Positions 1 to 10,894 of a stretch of DNA of 64,000 nt are shown piece after piece. Position numbers and translations under genes: made by a program. The notes below the pieces were generated by a model. That model saw nothing but the letters and a program-made list of their open reading frames with translations, made no database searches and was not told where the DNA came from. Source of the stretch: Erinaceus europaeus (taxonomy: Eukaryota > Chordata > Mammalia > Eulipotyphla > Erinaceidae); the NCBI RefSeq assembly GCF_950295315.1, contig NC_080181.1, positions 38,965,375 to 39,029,374 on the forward strand. The letters are read 5' to 3'. Every line of letters begins with the position of its first letter. Within the stretch, counting starts at the first letter, position 1.

Positions 1-68
1 CTGGTTTGTATATCTCTATCTCCGTCTCTCCCCTCCTCTGCTCCTCCTTCTAATAAATAAATTTTTAT
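1..68 (+). mobile_element. SINE 3' end fragment
   Basis: Pyrimidine-rich stretch followed by an AATAAATAAA-like tail, which matches the 3' end of the tRNA-derived SINEs seen throughout the window. The head lies outside the window or is missing. Confidence 0.55.
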
Positions 69-174
69 GATTTACCAAACCTGAAACTTATAAATTAGAA
101 CTGTGACAGAGTACAAAAATAATAATAAATCATAAAAATATAAATGATAATAAATCATAAAATATAAATATATA

Positions 175-405
175 CATTGCCTCCAGGATTATCGCTGGGG
201 CACATTGCAGGTACTATGAATCCACTGTTCCTGGAAGCCATTGTTTTTCATTTTTTTATTTTATTGGATAGGAGAGAGAAATTGAGAGAGGAGGGGAAGA
301 TAGTGAGGCAGAGAGAAAGACAGACACCTGCAGACCTGCTTCACCACTTATGAAGCAATCCCCCTGCAGGTGAGGAGCTGGGGGCTCAAACCATGATCCT
401 TATGA
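175..405 (-). mobile_element. tRNA-derived SINE, long form, minus strand
   Basis: Read on the minus strand it has the CACCTGCAGGGGG box, a pyrimidine-rich body and the extra 3' module (on the plus strand GCCTCCAGGATTATCGC ... CTGTTCCTGGAAGCC). The tRNA-like head is missing or too diverged after about position 405. Confidence 0.85.
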
Positions 406-586
406 GATTCTTTGAACTTCATACTATGTAGCACTATGAAATAATACCACTTTACTAACTGAAATAAGAAAGCATTCAATTTTGAGAGCCCAGTTGCAAA
501 GAGCAAAAGGTAAATCAGTAATATCTTTGTGTTTCCCATACTGCTTTAGGTGCTTTCCAGTAAAAATAAACATAAGAAAGAAAGAC

Positions 587-665
587 AGGAAGGAAGGAAG
601 GAAGGAAGGAAGGAAGGAAGGAAGGAAGGAAGGAAGGAAGGAAGGAAGGAAGGAAGGAAGAAAGA
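587..665. repeat. (GGAA)n microsatellite
   Basis: Nearly perfect GGAA tetranucleotide tract of about 80 bp. It generates low-complexity KEGR-like and SFLP-like reading frames on opposite strands, which are not genes. Confidence 0.97.
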
Positions 666-914
666 GAGAAAGCAAACATCCACCCTTGAGAGGTTAACAG
701 CAGATTGGATCCTGAGTCTGAGGTATATCAGAGAGATCAGAAAGAGTTTCTGTCTTGCTCTCCAGACTCAACCACCCACCAGCCTCTCTCTTCCATTCTG
801 TTCAGGTATTTGTGGCTTGGAGCACTGGCAGATGCCAGAGGCCAAGCACTTCATGGTGTTCCCAGAGGAATTCTATGCCAAAGGGAAACTCCTATCTTGG
901 AAAATGCTATTTCT

Positions 915-1096
915 GTGGCCAGGCAGTGATGCACATTGTTGAGCACACACATTACAGTGCACAAGGACCCTGGCCCCCACCTGAAGGGGAAAGCCTCATG
1001 GGTGATGAAGCAGTGCTACAGATGTCTCTTTGTCTCTCTCCCTATCCCCCCCTCTCAACTTCTCTTTGTCTGTATCCAAATATATATATAAGAGCT
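915..1096 (+). mobile_element. tRNA-derived SINE family B, diverged
   Basis: Head GGCCAGGCAGTGATGCACA, a B-box region near CAAGGACCC, and the CACCTG...GGGGAAAGC box. A CT-rich body runs into a TATCCAAATATATATATA tail. Diverged relative to the family A copies just downstream. Confidence 0.85.
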
Positions 1097-1161
1097 AGGA
1101 AAACCACAGGGGAGCTCAAGCCCCATGGAACTGTATTCTCACACTCTAGGACTAAAAACCC

Positions 1162-1436
1162 AGGAGTCGGGCGGTTGTGCAGTGGGTTAAATGCAGGTGG
1201 CACAAAGCACAAGGACCAGCACAAGGATCCCGATTCGAGGCCCCGGCTCTCCACCTGCAGGGGAGTCACTTCACAGGTGGTGAAGCAGGTCTGCAGGTGT
1301 CTATCTTTCTCTCCCCCTCTGTCTTCCCCTCCTCTCTCCATTTCTCTCTGTCGTATCCTGCAACAACAACAACAATAATAGCTACAACAATAAAAACAAG
1401 GGCAACAAAATGGAATAAACAAATAAATATTTTAAA
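1162..1436 (+). mobile_element. tRNA-derived SINE family A
   Basis: Head AGGAGTCGGGCGGTTGTGCA, B-box-like GATTCGAGGCC, then CTCCACCTGCAGGGGAGTC. A pyrimidine-rich body is followed by a CAACAACAACAATAATA segment, a GGGCAACAAAATGG motif and an AT-rich tail. This is the short form, without the extra 3' module. Confidence 0.93.
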
Positions 1437-1535
1437 AAATTATATTAAAAAATCCTATCTGATCATGCACTAGTCATGATGTTCACTTTGGGTTTTCCTA
1501 GTAAGTTATACTTTCCCATAAGAACCTTCTCCAAA

Positions 1536-1831
1536 GAAGTTGGGTTGTAGCGCAGTGGGTTCAGCGCATGTAGCACAAAGCGCAAGGACAGGCAAAAGGA
1601 TCCCAGTTCGAGCCCTCAGTTCCCCACCTGCAGGGGAGTCGCTTCACAGGTGGTGAAGCAGGTCTGCAGGTGTCTATCTTTCTTCCCCCTCTGTCTTCAC
1701 CTCCTCTCTCCATTTCTCTCTGTCCTATACAACAATGACAATATCAATAACAACAACAATAATAACTACAACAACAATGAAAAAGAACAAGGGCAACAAA
1801 AGGGAAAATGAATAAATAAATAAATAAATAA
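1536..1831 (+). mobile_element. tRNA-derived SINE family A with target-site duplication
   Basis: Full-length short-form copy ending in an (AATA)n tail. The 17-bp repeat ATAAGAACCTTCTCCAA lies immediately before (1518-1535) and after (1832-1848), so this is an L1-style retrotransposition event with clear boundaries. Confidence 0.96.
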
Positions 1832-1858
1832 ATAAGAACCTTCTCCAAGATGTGTTTG

Positions 1859-2296
1859 TTTTTGCCACCAGGATTATTTCTGGGGATGGGTGCCTACCTG
1901 CAAAAGGAGTCCACCACTCCCAGAAGCCATTTTTCTTATTTTCCTTTTCATTCTATTTGACAAGATATTGAGAAATTGAGAGGGCAGGGGAGATGAAGAG
2001 GAGGGGAAGGAAAGGGAGGGAAGGGAAGGGGAGAGGAAGAGAGGGGAGGGGAGAGAAGGGAAGGAGTAATGGAAGGGGGAAAGGAAGGGAAGGGGAGAGG
2101 AGAAGGGAGGGGAGAGGGGAGGGGAGGGAAGAGGGGAGGAGAGGGGAGAGGGGAGGGGAGGGGAGGGGAGGGGAGGACACTTAAAGACCTGCTTCAGCAT
2201 TCATGAAGCATTCCCCTTGGAAATGGGGAGCAGGGGTTCAAACATTGGTCCTTGCACATGGTGATATGTGCCCTTAACCAGGTACATCACTGATGT
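1859..2296 (-). mobile_element. SINE family B, long form, with expanded purine tract
   Basis: On the minus strand: head, CCCC...AAGGGGAATGC box, CT-rich body and the 3' module (plus-strand GCCACCAGGATTATTTCTGG). The body normally spans some tens of bp of pyrimidines. Here it has expanded to about 195 bp of GGGGA/GGGAA-type purine repeat on the plus strand (about 1981-2176). Confidence 0.85.
1981..2176. repeat. GA-rich, GGGGA-type imperfect repeat inside a SINE
   Basis: Imperfect pure-purine tract of about 195 bp on the plus strand. It lies within the polypyrimidine body of the reverse-oriented SINE and probably grew from it by slippage. Confidence 0.9.
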
Positions 2297-2369
2297 GTGG
2301 ACTCCTTGATGTGTGGACTATTTCCAGGTTAGGTCAATCAAGGCCCTGTAGGCTCATTAGAAACATTTT

Positions 2370-2589
2370 GGGGGCCAGGAAGTAGCACACCAGGTTAAAC
2401 ACTCACATTATAGTGCACAAGGACCCTGATTCAAGCCCCTGGTCCCTACCTGCAGGGGGAAAGCTTCACAAGTAGTGAAGCAGGGCTGCAGGTGTCTCTC
2501 TGTCTCTTTCCCTCTCTGTCTTCCCCTCCCCTCTCAATTTCTCTCTGTCGCTATCCAATTATAAATGAATAAATAAAAAATTTTAAAAA
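2370..2589 (+). mobile_element. tRNA-derived SINE family B with target-site duplication
   Basis: Head GGGGGCCAGGAAGTAGCACA, box TACCTGCAGGGGGAAAGCTT and tail AATGAATAAATAAAA. Flanked by AGAAACATTTT at 2359-2369 and 2590-2600. Confidence 0.95.
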
Positions 2590-2600
2590 AGAAACATTTT

Positions 2601-2984
2601 ACCATTCCCTTAATTACCTAGAAGTATTAAAACTTGAGTTCTTGCCCTGAATTAAGATTATCACCATAAGTACCCTTTCTATTTGGAAAACAAATGCTTA
2701 TGTCAGAATAGATTCTGTTCTGACAGATTCTGTTCTTCTTCATGTGAGTTCCCTTCTTTGGTCCTTGAGACCCAGGCTATCACTGTATTCCTTAGCTCAG
2801 GATAAATACACTTATTTTGCCCTTTTGTCTTTAGAATGCACGCTAAATGTAGATACTCTATAATTAAGTAATTAAATTTGTCACTCCCTCTTTCCATTTA
2901 CCCCTCTATCTGATGATTCAATTACTGGAACCATCTGAGAAAAAAATACAGAAAGTTAGAGGAATTTATTTTCTATTTTATTTT
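2601..2984. other. no recognised feature
   Basis: AT-rich sequence with no repeat or gene I can recognise. The minus-strand 64-codon frame at 2703-2897 shows no family resemblance. Confidence 0.6.
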
Positions 2985-3322
2985 TATTTATTATTTATTT
3001 ATTTATTTTCCCTACAAGGTTATTGCTGGGGCTCGGTGCCTACACTATGAATCCACTGCTCCTGGAGGCCATTTTATCCCTTTCATTGCCCTGGTTGTTT
3101 ATCATTGTTGTTATGTTGTCATTGTTGTTGGATAGGACAGACAGAAATCGAGAGAGGAGGGAAGACATGGGGAGAGAGAAAGACACCTGCAGACCTGCTT
3201 CACCGATTCTGAAGCGACCTCCCTCAGGTGGGGATCTGGGGGCTTGAACTGGGATCCTTGTGCAGGTCCTTGCAGTTCATGCCATGTGCGCTTAACTGGC
3301 TGCACTACTGCCTGGGCCCCCT
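2985..3322 (-). mobile_element. tRNA-derived SINE family A, long form
   Basis: Minus-strand copy with tail (plus-strand TTATTTATTTATTTATTTTCC), 3' module, GTTGTTGGATAGGACAG, CTGCAGACCTGCTTCACC and a head ending near GCACTACTGCCTGGGCCCC. Confidence 0.93.
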
Positions 3323-3324
3323 CT

Positions 3325-3430
3325 CTTATTATTATTTTTTTTTGAGAGCATTGCTGAGCTATGGCATATGGTGGTGCAGGCAACTGAACCTGGGACTTTG
3401 AAGGTCCAGGCTTGCTGTCTACACCTGTCT
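3325..3430 (-). mobile_element. family D tRNA-derived SINE, fragment
   Basis: Plus-strand text GAGAGCATTGCTGAGCTATGG followed by GGTGGTGCAGGCAACTGAACC is the reverse complement of the family D body (compare 22144-22295). The tRNA head is missing or decayed. Confidence 0.7.
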
Positions 3431-3984
3431 TGGAATTTCTTCTAAATCATAATTTTCATCAGAGCCCTTGTTTTCTTCTTCAGCTGTCCTGGACAAGACT
3501 CCCTCCCAGAATGATTTCTAATTGTAAGCTACATAGAGGGACTATTAACAGACCACACAAGTGTTCAAGTGATGGGTAGGGGCAATCCATTCAAATAATT
3601 TTAGAGCTTTCTAATTAATTTTCATACTATAAATATAAATAGGGCTTCTGCAATTTCATCAGCAGATTCCAAGTTAAAGGTGAACCAAGTTAAGAATAGC
3701 ACATCTTAAATCAGACCAATGAAACGAAAACAATAATGAAGATAAACTAATACAAGAAAATTTTTCACTCTTCAAATAATCTTTATTTTCCCAACATTAT
3801 CATTATCATTCTCTCTCTCTCTCTCTCATTCGCTCTTGCTCTCACTCTCAATGCGTGAAGTAGAGTTTTTCTCTGAAGGAATAATATCCTCTTTTTCAAC
3901 CTGTCTAGAGAAATACTTACTGTCACCTTGGAAATCACAATACAAACCTCTTTGTGAAACTCATTCTGCAGTGATATAAATGTT

Positions 3985-4019
<35 letters not shown>
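3431..4019. other. low-repeat AT-rich stretch with two microsatellites
   Basis: No gene or interspersed repeat recognised. Contains (CT)n at 3811-3827 and an (AT)n tract at 3986-4019 that abuts the 5' end of the next L1. Confidence 0.6.
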
Positions 4020-4021
<2 letters not shown>

Positions 4022-6605
4022 GGAAAAACTACAGTCATTTATCTGGAACCAGAAAACACCAATAATCACCAAAACAATCTTGAGAAAAACAAACAACAAC
4101 AAAAAAACAGAAATGGAGTCATCACACTCCCTGATCTCAACTATATTATAAGGCCATCATAATCAAAACAACCTGGCACTGGAAAAAAATAGATACACAG
4201 ACCAGTGGGACAGAACTGAAAGCCCAGAAATAAGTCCACACACGTGGACATATAAATGAGGAAAGAGAGTCTCTTTAATAAATGCTAATGGGAAAACTGG
4301 GTTGAAACTTGCAGAAGAAAGAAACTGAAGCACTTTATCTCACCAGAAACAAAAGTCAACTCCAAATGGATCAAGGACCTAGGTATTAGACCAGAAACTA
4401 TCAAATACTTAGAGGAAAATATTGGAGGAACATTTTCCCATCTAACGCGCAAGGGCATCTTTGATGACACAAACCCAATTGCAAGGAAGACTAAGTCAAA
4501 TAAATAAATAAACAAACAAACATCAAATTGAAAAGCTTCTGCAGAGCAAAAGAAACCATCACCCAAACAAAGAGACCTCTCACAGAATGGGAGATGTTTA
4601 CATGTCATACATCAGACAAAAGGCTAATGACCAAAATATATAAAGAACTCATCAAACTCAACATCAAAAAAGCGAATGGCCCAATCCAGTAGTGGGCAGA
4701 GTACATCAACAGAATATTCACCACAGAAGAGACCTAAAAGGCCAGCAAGCATATGAAAAAAAAAGGCTCCAAGTCACTGATTATCAAAGAACTGCAAATA
4801 AAGGCAACAATGAGATACCACCTCACCCTGTGAGAATGTCAGACATCAAAAATGACAGCAGCAACAAATGCTGGAGAGGCTGTGGAGACAAAGGAACCCT
4901 CCTGCACTGCTGATGGGAATATAAATTGATCCAACCCCTGTGGAGAGCAGTCTGGAAAACACTCATAAGGCTTGAAATGGACCTTCCATAAGACCCCGTA
5001 ATTCCTCTCCTAGGGATATATCCTAAAGACACAATCACACCCATCCAAAAAGATATATGTACACCTATGTTCATAGCAGCACAATTTGTAATAGCCAAAA
5101 CCTGGAAGCAACCCAGGTGCACAACAACAGATGTGGCAGATGTGGTATATATACACAATGGATGTGGTATATATACACAGCTATTAAGAACAGCTATTGA
5201 GACCTTTTCTTTCATGGTATTTCCTTTCCTTTCATGGTATTCTCTTATTTCATTCCAGGAGGTTAACTTCCTAACAAAGTCCCAAAACCTAGATATAGAC
5301 CAGGTCCCATAATATAGAACATATGTTGACATGTATCCATAAATTAGGGAAAAATATATACCTGAAAGCAAAAATACACAAGTCTGTAGTGAGTCAGTAT
5401 CAAGTTCATAATGAAATAGTGTCCACTTAGATACCCTCCTCACCTACTTTCTATTACAGTTATCTCACTCACTCCAAAGCTAACCTTAGCAAAGCAAGGA
5501 CTGCAAAAGCTGAATGAGGGCAAGACACTGGCATACTTTAACGATGACTCTTTAGTCATCGTTTAATTGGGGAGTCTTGAGATTCCCAAACAGACTTGAT
5601 GGGCCTAGACCTCAAATATATCCCTCTCTCCATTGTTACCAGTCATTTCTAACAGGAACAACAAAATAGACCCCTTTGTGGGCCCCCATAGGACCTTGCC
5701 CTCAACTTGGATAAAAAATGGTAGAGAATGTTCCATCCTCTGAAGGGAGGATGGACAACATACTCTATGCTACACCTGAGGAAGATGGGTCGATACTGAG
5801 GTAGCATGGAATGTTCCTACTCATGACTACAGAATATGAGCTCAGTTCTAGAGGGATATAGAGGTCACGCAGGCTCCTATGCTAATTATGGGTCTCATAT
5901 CACATCAAATTGATGGGGTTTACAGTTATATTTATACCCCTTTCCCATATTAGGGACTGCTCTCTTCCCTGATTCAGCTTTCTGGTTCTTTTCCCATCTT
6001 CTCCCCAGACAATAATTAGGATCCACCTGCATATCAGATTTCAGGCTCAGGAAAAACAAACAAACAAAAAACACTAGTATAGCTTCAGGCCCTTTGAAAT
6101 ATAATTAAAATATGCCCACTAGCAATCTACAAAATGGAGGACCCCCGCTTGAACACTTTATATGCACTATTCCAGTCTTTAGGTCCATGATTGTTCAACA
6201 ATTTGTTTGGCTTTGTATATTAACTCTCTTTTTAGCCACCAGGTTCCAGATGCTACCACGATATGACCAGACTTCCCTGGACAAACAACCTTACCAATGT
6301 GACTTGGAGCTCTGCTTCCCCAAAACCCTTCCCCACTAGGGAAAGAGAGAGACAGGCTGGGAGTATGGATCGACCTGTCAACATCCATGTTCAGCAGGGA
6401 AGCAACTACAGAAGCCAGACCTTCAACCTTCTGTATCCCACAATGATCTTGGGTCTATACTCCCAGAGGGTTAAAGAATAGGAAAGCTATCAATGGAGGG
6501 GATGGTATATGGAGGTCTGGTAGTGGGAACTGTGCAAAGCTGTACCCCTCTTATCCTATGGTTTTGTCAATGTTTCCTTTTCATAAATAAAAAATTAAAA
6601 AAAGA
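4020..6605 (+). mobile_element. L1 LINE, 5'-truncated: ORF2 C-terminus plus long lineage-type 3' UTR
   Basis: About 4040-5190 is the last part of L1 ORF2. Typical landmarks are GCATCACACTCC-like text, ATAAATGCTAATGGGAAAACTGG, AGCTTCTGCAGAGCAAAAGAAAC, TGCTGGAGAGGCTGTGGAGA, and AGCAGCACAATTTGTAATAGCC. The frame is broken many times. From about 5190 onward comes a long 3' UTR, ending near TCATAAATAAAAAATTAAAA, that recurs across the window. Compared with the 17836-19462 copy, it jumps from the TATTAAGAACA segment straight to GAGACCTTTTCTTTCATGG, so several hundred bases are missing. It carries another segment (about 5395-6150) that the other copy lacks. ORF2 would encode the endonuclease/reverse transcriptase; this copy is dead. 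Confidence 0.93.
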
Positions 6606-6680
6606 AATATTAAATCTAGAAAAAAAAGAAAAAATATACCTTCTTTGTTGCAGACATGGAGTTTCACACATGTATGATCT

Positions 6681-6721
6681 TATGTTTTAAGGTCATTTTT
6701 TTCATATGACCTTAAAACATA
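6681..6721. repeat. 16-bp perfect inverted repeat (hairpin)
   Basis: TATGTTTTAAGGTCAT (6681-6696) and its exact reverse complement (6706-6721) are separated by 9 bases. It is followed by a direct repeat of ACATATGAAA. It lies in AT-rich DNA just after an L1 tail. Confidence 0.9.
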
Positions 6722-6870
6722 TGAAAAACATATGAAATGATAGAGAACTGAAACTTTATAAAACAATTATCTTATTTACTTATGCATTTAATAAACAAAG
6801 ATTGACAAGGAAAAAAAAAAGTACCATAAAGTACTTAATCAAATAGTTTCTACTCAGACCTTTAGACCTA

Positions 6871-7540
6871 TGCAGGCTCACTCTGGGTCTCCCTGTCTCC
6901 CCGGTCATTGGTAGACAGAGGTCAAAAGCAGCCCCTGGAGGTCCCAGAGCAGTTCAGCATGTCGAGGGTGATGTGTGCAGAGAGACAGGACAGTCAGCTC
7001 TGGGAAAATCCTTGGAGGGCAATTCGTTTATTGAGGGAGAAAGCAAATACCTATACCCCTTGCCCAGGTAGAAGTTCAAGGCAATCATTAACCCAAGCAC
7101 AGAGCAACACAATGCATAGCTGAATGTTGACCATTGTGAATAAACTATTTGATCACAAATGAGAATTACCATACAAGGTTTTATCACAAGCTTCACAATG
7201 CATATTTCCCTAGGGATAAATTACAGACACCTCAGGGTAATTTATAGGCACTTCAGAGGAAGGGGGAGCATGAGGAGCAATTGAGCAAGAATGTATGTGG
7301 TGGTTTTCAAGTTAGGCCAAATACAATGTACAGTAATTCATGGCATTTGTTTTAAGGGGAGAGGAGAGGCATGTGCAGAAAGGCAGCCTCCATTCTGGAG
7401 AAGTCATCCATCATTAGTTCAGAAGGTCAGGGGGACCTGCCCTCCTCTCAATCTGAAGGGAGAGTTGGGGGTCAGTCCACTTGAACCTCATGGAAACAAT
7501 GGTCTAGACTTCCTGGGACAGTGGGCCCCATTCTCCAACA
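6871..7540 (-). mobile_element. solo LTR of an endogenous retrovirus
   Basis: 670-bp element beginning TG and ending CA on the plus strand, flanked by a perfect 6-bp duplication GACCTA (6865-6870 and 7541-7546). Read on the minus strand it starts TGTTGGAGAATGGGGCCC. An AATAAA signal (reverse complement of 7027-7032) lies about 155 bases from the minus-strand 3' end, as expected for an R/U5 region. No internal retroviral sequence remains, so recombination between two LTRs is the simplest origin. The 6-bp duplication fits class II (betaretrovirus-like) ERVs. It inserted into an L1 3' UTR, so it is younger than that L1. Confidence 0.88.
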
Positions 7541-8635
7541 GACCTAATACCCTCCTCACCTACTTCCTATTTCATTTCCTCCAATCTCTCTAAGGCTAAC
7601 CTTGTCAAACTAAGGACTACAAAAGCTGGAAAAGGGCAAGAGACCAGCATACTTTAATGATGACTCTTTTGAGCACTACCAGACCACCCTATCATCTGGA
7701 ACCCTAGTCAGGGAGTCCTGGGATTCCCACATAGATATGTTGGGCCTAGACCTCTAACAAATCTCTCTTTCCACCATCTCTGTCCATCATCATCAGGAAC
7801 AACATAGTGGACCCTCTTGTGGGCCTCTATAGGACCTTCCACTCATGTGGAACAACAATGGTAGGAACTGCCCCATTCTCCAAAGGGAGGTTGGGTCAAC
7901 ATACTCTGCCACTCAAATAAGATGGGTCCTGCAATGAGTGCAGCCTAGAATGTTACTAGCTATCACTACAGAATGACAGCTCAGACCTACAGGGATGCAG
8001 AGGTTACACAGGCTCCTGTGCTGAATGGTCTCCATATAAAATCTATAAGTTTTACTGTTAGCAATATTTATATTTTTTCCCATATTTTGGAGCTACTCTC
8101 TACCCTGATATAGCTTTCTAGTCCTATTTCCAACTCTGATACTATCTCCCCCAGACAATAACTTTAACACACCTGAATGTTAGCTGTCAGGCTCAGGCAA
8201 AAATTAGTAAAGTCATTGGCTCCTTGGAATATACCTAAATTAGACATACTAATTAGCTTTTTCCAAAATGAAACCCCAAATTTCATCTGCTGTAGTCTTA
8301 CCTTTAGATTCCAGATTATTAAACAATTTGTTCTGCTTTATATCTGAATACTTTTTCAGCCACCATGCTACCATGATGCCAACTTCACTGGACAGATGAC
8401 CTCACCAATATACCCTGGAACCCCACCTCTCAGAGCCCTGCCCCTCTAGGGAAAGACAAAAATAGGCCTATGTCCAGCAGAGAAGCAATTACGGAAGCCA
8501 GACCTCCCACCTTCTGTACCCCATAATGATCCTGGGTCCATGCTCCCAGAGGGATAAAGAAAAGGACAGCTTCCAATTGAGAGGATGGGATATAGAACTC
8601 TGGTAGTGGGAACTGTGTGGAATTGTACCTTTCCT

Positions 8636-8681
8636 TGCTTAAGAGTCTGATGCTTTATCCACTGCACCACCTCCTGGACCA
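8636..8681 (-). pseudogene. tailless retropseudogene: 5' tRNA-like half of a family C SINE RNA
   Basis: A 46-bp insert inside the L1 3' UTR, flanked by a perfect 17-bp duplication GGAATTGTACCTTTCCT (8619-8635 and 8682-8698). On the minus strand it reads from GGTCCAGGAGGTGGTGCAG to ACTCTTAAGCA. That equals the first 45 or so bases of the family C SINE at 35871, stopping in what would be the anticodon loop. It has no A-rich tail. This fits the published class of mammalian tailless retropseudogenes made from truncated Pol III RNAs. Confidence 0.9.
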
Positions 8682-8747
8682 GGAATTGTACCTTTCCTAT
8701 CCTACAGTCTTGTCAATCAGTATTAAATTGATAAATAAATTTAAAAA

Positions 8748-9030
8748 GGAGGTAGGTGTGTGATGGCACACCCAATTAAGCACACATATCACCATGGGGA
8801 AACATCCAGGTCTGAGCTGCCCACCCCCTATCTGTATGGAGGGTGCTTCACAAGTGGTGAAGCAGGTCTACAGGTGTCTATTTTTCTCTCTCCCTCTCTA
8901 TTTCTCTCTATACTTTCCAGTAAAAAAATAGAAAGAAAAAAAAAGGAAAAATGGCTGCCAGGAGCAGTGGATTCATAGTAGTGCTGACTCAGAGCTCCAG
9001 AGATATCCTTGGTGTCAATTAAAAAAAATG
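8748..9030 (+). mobile_element. tRNA-derived SINE, long form, diverged
   Basis: Diverged head (TAGGTGTGTGATGGCACACC), GGGTGCTTCACAAGTGGTGAAGCAGG, and CT-rich body. The 3' module follows (GGCTGCCAGGAGCAGTGGAT ... ATATCCTTGGTGTC) and then an A-run. Confidence 0.85.
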
Positions 9031-9032
9031 TG

Positions 9033-9625
9033 ACTATGTGTTAACAAGGGATATGGAGAAAGAGCAATCCCAATACTTTCTTGGTTGGAATGTATATTAG
9101 TACATTCTACTTTGGAAACTTTTTAGAGCTTCCTCACAAAACTGAACACAGAACTGAAGAATAATATAGCATTCTCACCTCTGGATATTGACCCCAAAAT
9201 ATGAATATACAGGATGGTCAGGCAATGATGCATCTGGTCAAGTACACACATTAACATGTCTGAGAACATTGGTTCAAGCCCTTGGTCCCACCTGCAGAGG
9301 GAAACTTCATGAGTGGTGAAGCAGTGCTATAGGTGTCTTTCTCTATATCCTCCTTCTCTTTCATTTTCTCTGTGTCTCTTAAGAAAAAAGCAAAAAAGGA
9401 AAAATCATGACCACTAAGAGTGGTGGATTTATTGTGTAAGCAATACCCAGTAATAAACCTGGTAGCAATAAAAAAAATTGGAAAAGATATATAATCAACC
9501 ACAATGGAATACTGTCAATGAAATTTGAAATGTTCATCAAAATGGAAGGAACTCCAGGGGGTTATGAGAAGTCAGAAAGGCAAAGGGCAGATATTGGATG
9601 TTTGTCACATAAGGATATAAAACTG
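9033..9625 (+). mobile_element. old L1 ORF2 3' fragment, interrupted by a SINE
   Basis: 9033-9208 resembles the ORF2 C-terminal region (GGATATGGAGAAAGAGCAATCC, TTGGTTGGAATGTATATTAG). About 9492-9625 continues it (ACAATGGAATACTGTCAATG, GGGGTTATGAGAAGTCAGAAAGG). Much more diverged than the lineage-type L1s, so probably a pre-lineage L1M-type copy. Confidence 0.75.
9210..9480 (+). mobile_element. tRNA-derived SINE family B, long form
   Basis: Head GGATGGTCAGGCAATGATGC, box GTCCCACCTGCAGAGGGAAAC, and a short CT body. The 3' module has decayed ends (GACCACTAAGAGTGGTGGATT ... AACCTGGTAGC). Inserted into the older L1. Confidence 0.88.
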
Positions 9626-9632
9626 ACAAATA

Positions 9633-10002
9633 GGGGTGTCGGGTGACAGCACAGTGGGTTAAGCGCACATAGCACAAAGCGCACAGACCAGCATAAGGAC
9701 CCTGCTTCAAGCCCCCGGCTCCCCACCTGCAGAGGGGCCCCTTCACATATGGTGAAGCAGGTCTGCTCTCCCCCTCTCTGTCTTCCCTTTTTCTCTCTCC
9801 ACTTCTCTCTGTCCTATCCAACAACAACATCAACAACAACAACAACAATAATAATCACAACAATTATTAAAAAAAAAACAAGGGCAACAAAAAGGGTGGG
9901 CAGATAGCCTCCAGGAGCAGTGGATTCATGGTGCAGGCACCGAGCCCCAGCAATAACCCTGGAAGCAAAAAACAAAAAATCAAAACAAACAAAAAAACCA
10001 AC
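9633..10002 (+). mobile_element. tRNA-derived SINE family A, long form, with target-site duplication
   Basis: Nearly complete: head GGGGTGTCGGGTGACAGCAC, CTCCCCACCTGCAGAGGGG, CAACAACAACAATAATAATC, GGGCAACAAAAAGGG, 3' module GCCTCCAGGAGCAGTGG ... AACCCTGGAAGC and a C-interrupted A tail. Flanked by CTGACAAATAG at 9623-9633 and 10003-10013. Confidence 0.95.
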
Positions 10003-10013
10003 CTGACAAATAG

Positions 10014-10615
<602 letters not shown>

Positions 10616-10894
10616 GGGAGATGTCATAAAGGAGAAATAAGTTACATGTGGAAGGGGCAGAAGCGACACCCCTTCATCAGGATCCTATGCTTGCTGTCCA
10701 TCCCCTGCCCATTCCATGAGATGCAGCATTTTGAACTTAAACACATATCTAAGGTCATATCTAAGGCTTCCAGCTCTATCCTGTCTCCTCATACCCAACC
10801 TGCTCAGTGTCCATGAGTTACAAAAATGCTATTATTTTGAGGTGCCTAATAGAATTATGGAGAAAATCTTTTCTGGGTTACTTGCCAAATGAGG

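Larger units (their letters stand above)
6826..8735 (+). mobile_element. L1 3' UTR copy, interrupted by an LTR and a 46-bp insertion
   Basis: The segments 6826-6870 and 7541-8735 together match the lineage-type L1 3' UTR (compare 5400-6600). Shared landmarks include TACCCTCCTCACCTACTT, GGGATGCAGAGGTTACACAGG, and ACCCCATAATGATCCTGGG. The copy is split by a solo LTR at 6871-7540 and by the insertion at 8636-8681. It ends in an AAATTGATAAATAAATTTAAAA tail-like stretch. No coding capacity. Confidence 0.88.

Noticed and set aside
482..942. Plus-strand frames with KEGRKEGR-like repeats and the matching SFLPSFLP minus-strand frame
   Set aside because: Translations of the (GGAA)n microsatellite at 587-665; no gene.
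1162..1260. tRNA gene calls from SINE heads with A- and B-box-like sequence
   Set aside because: All such heads continue into the SINE box, CT body and A-rich tail; none folds into a complete tRNA with a matching acceptor stem by inspection.
755..1422. Long frames of 207 and 126 codons
   Set aside because: They run through SINE heads, boxes and CT-rich bodies; the products are the same SINE-derived words seen in dozens of other frames in the window.
4823..5443. 206-codon minus-strand frame
   Set aside because: Antisense to the L1 ORF2 C-terminus and 3' UTR; not a gene.
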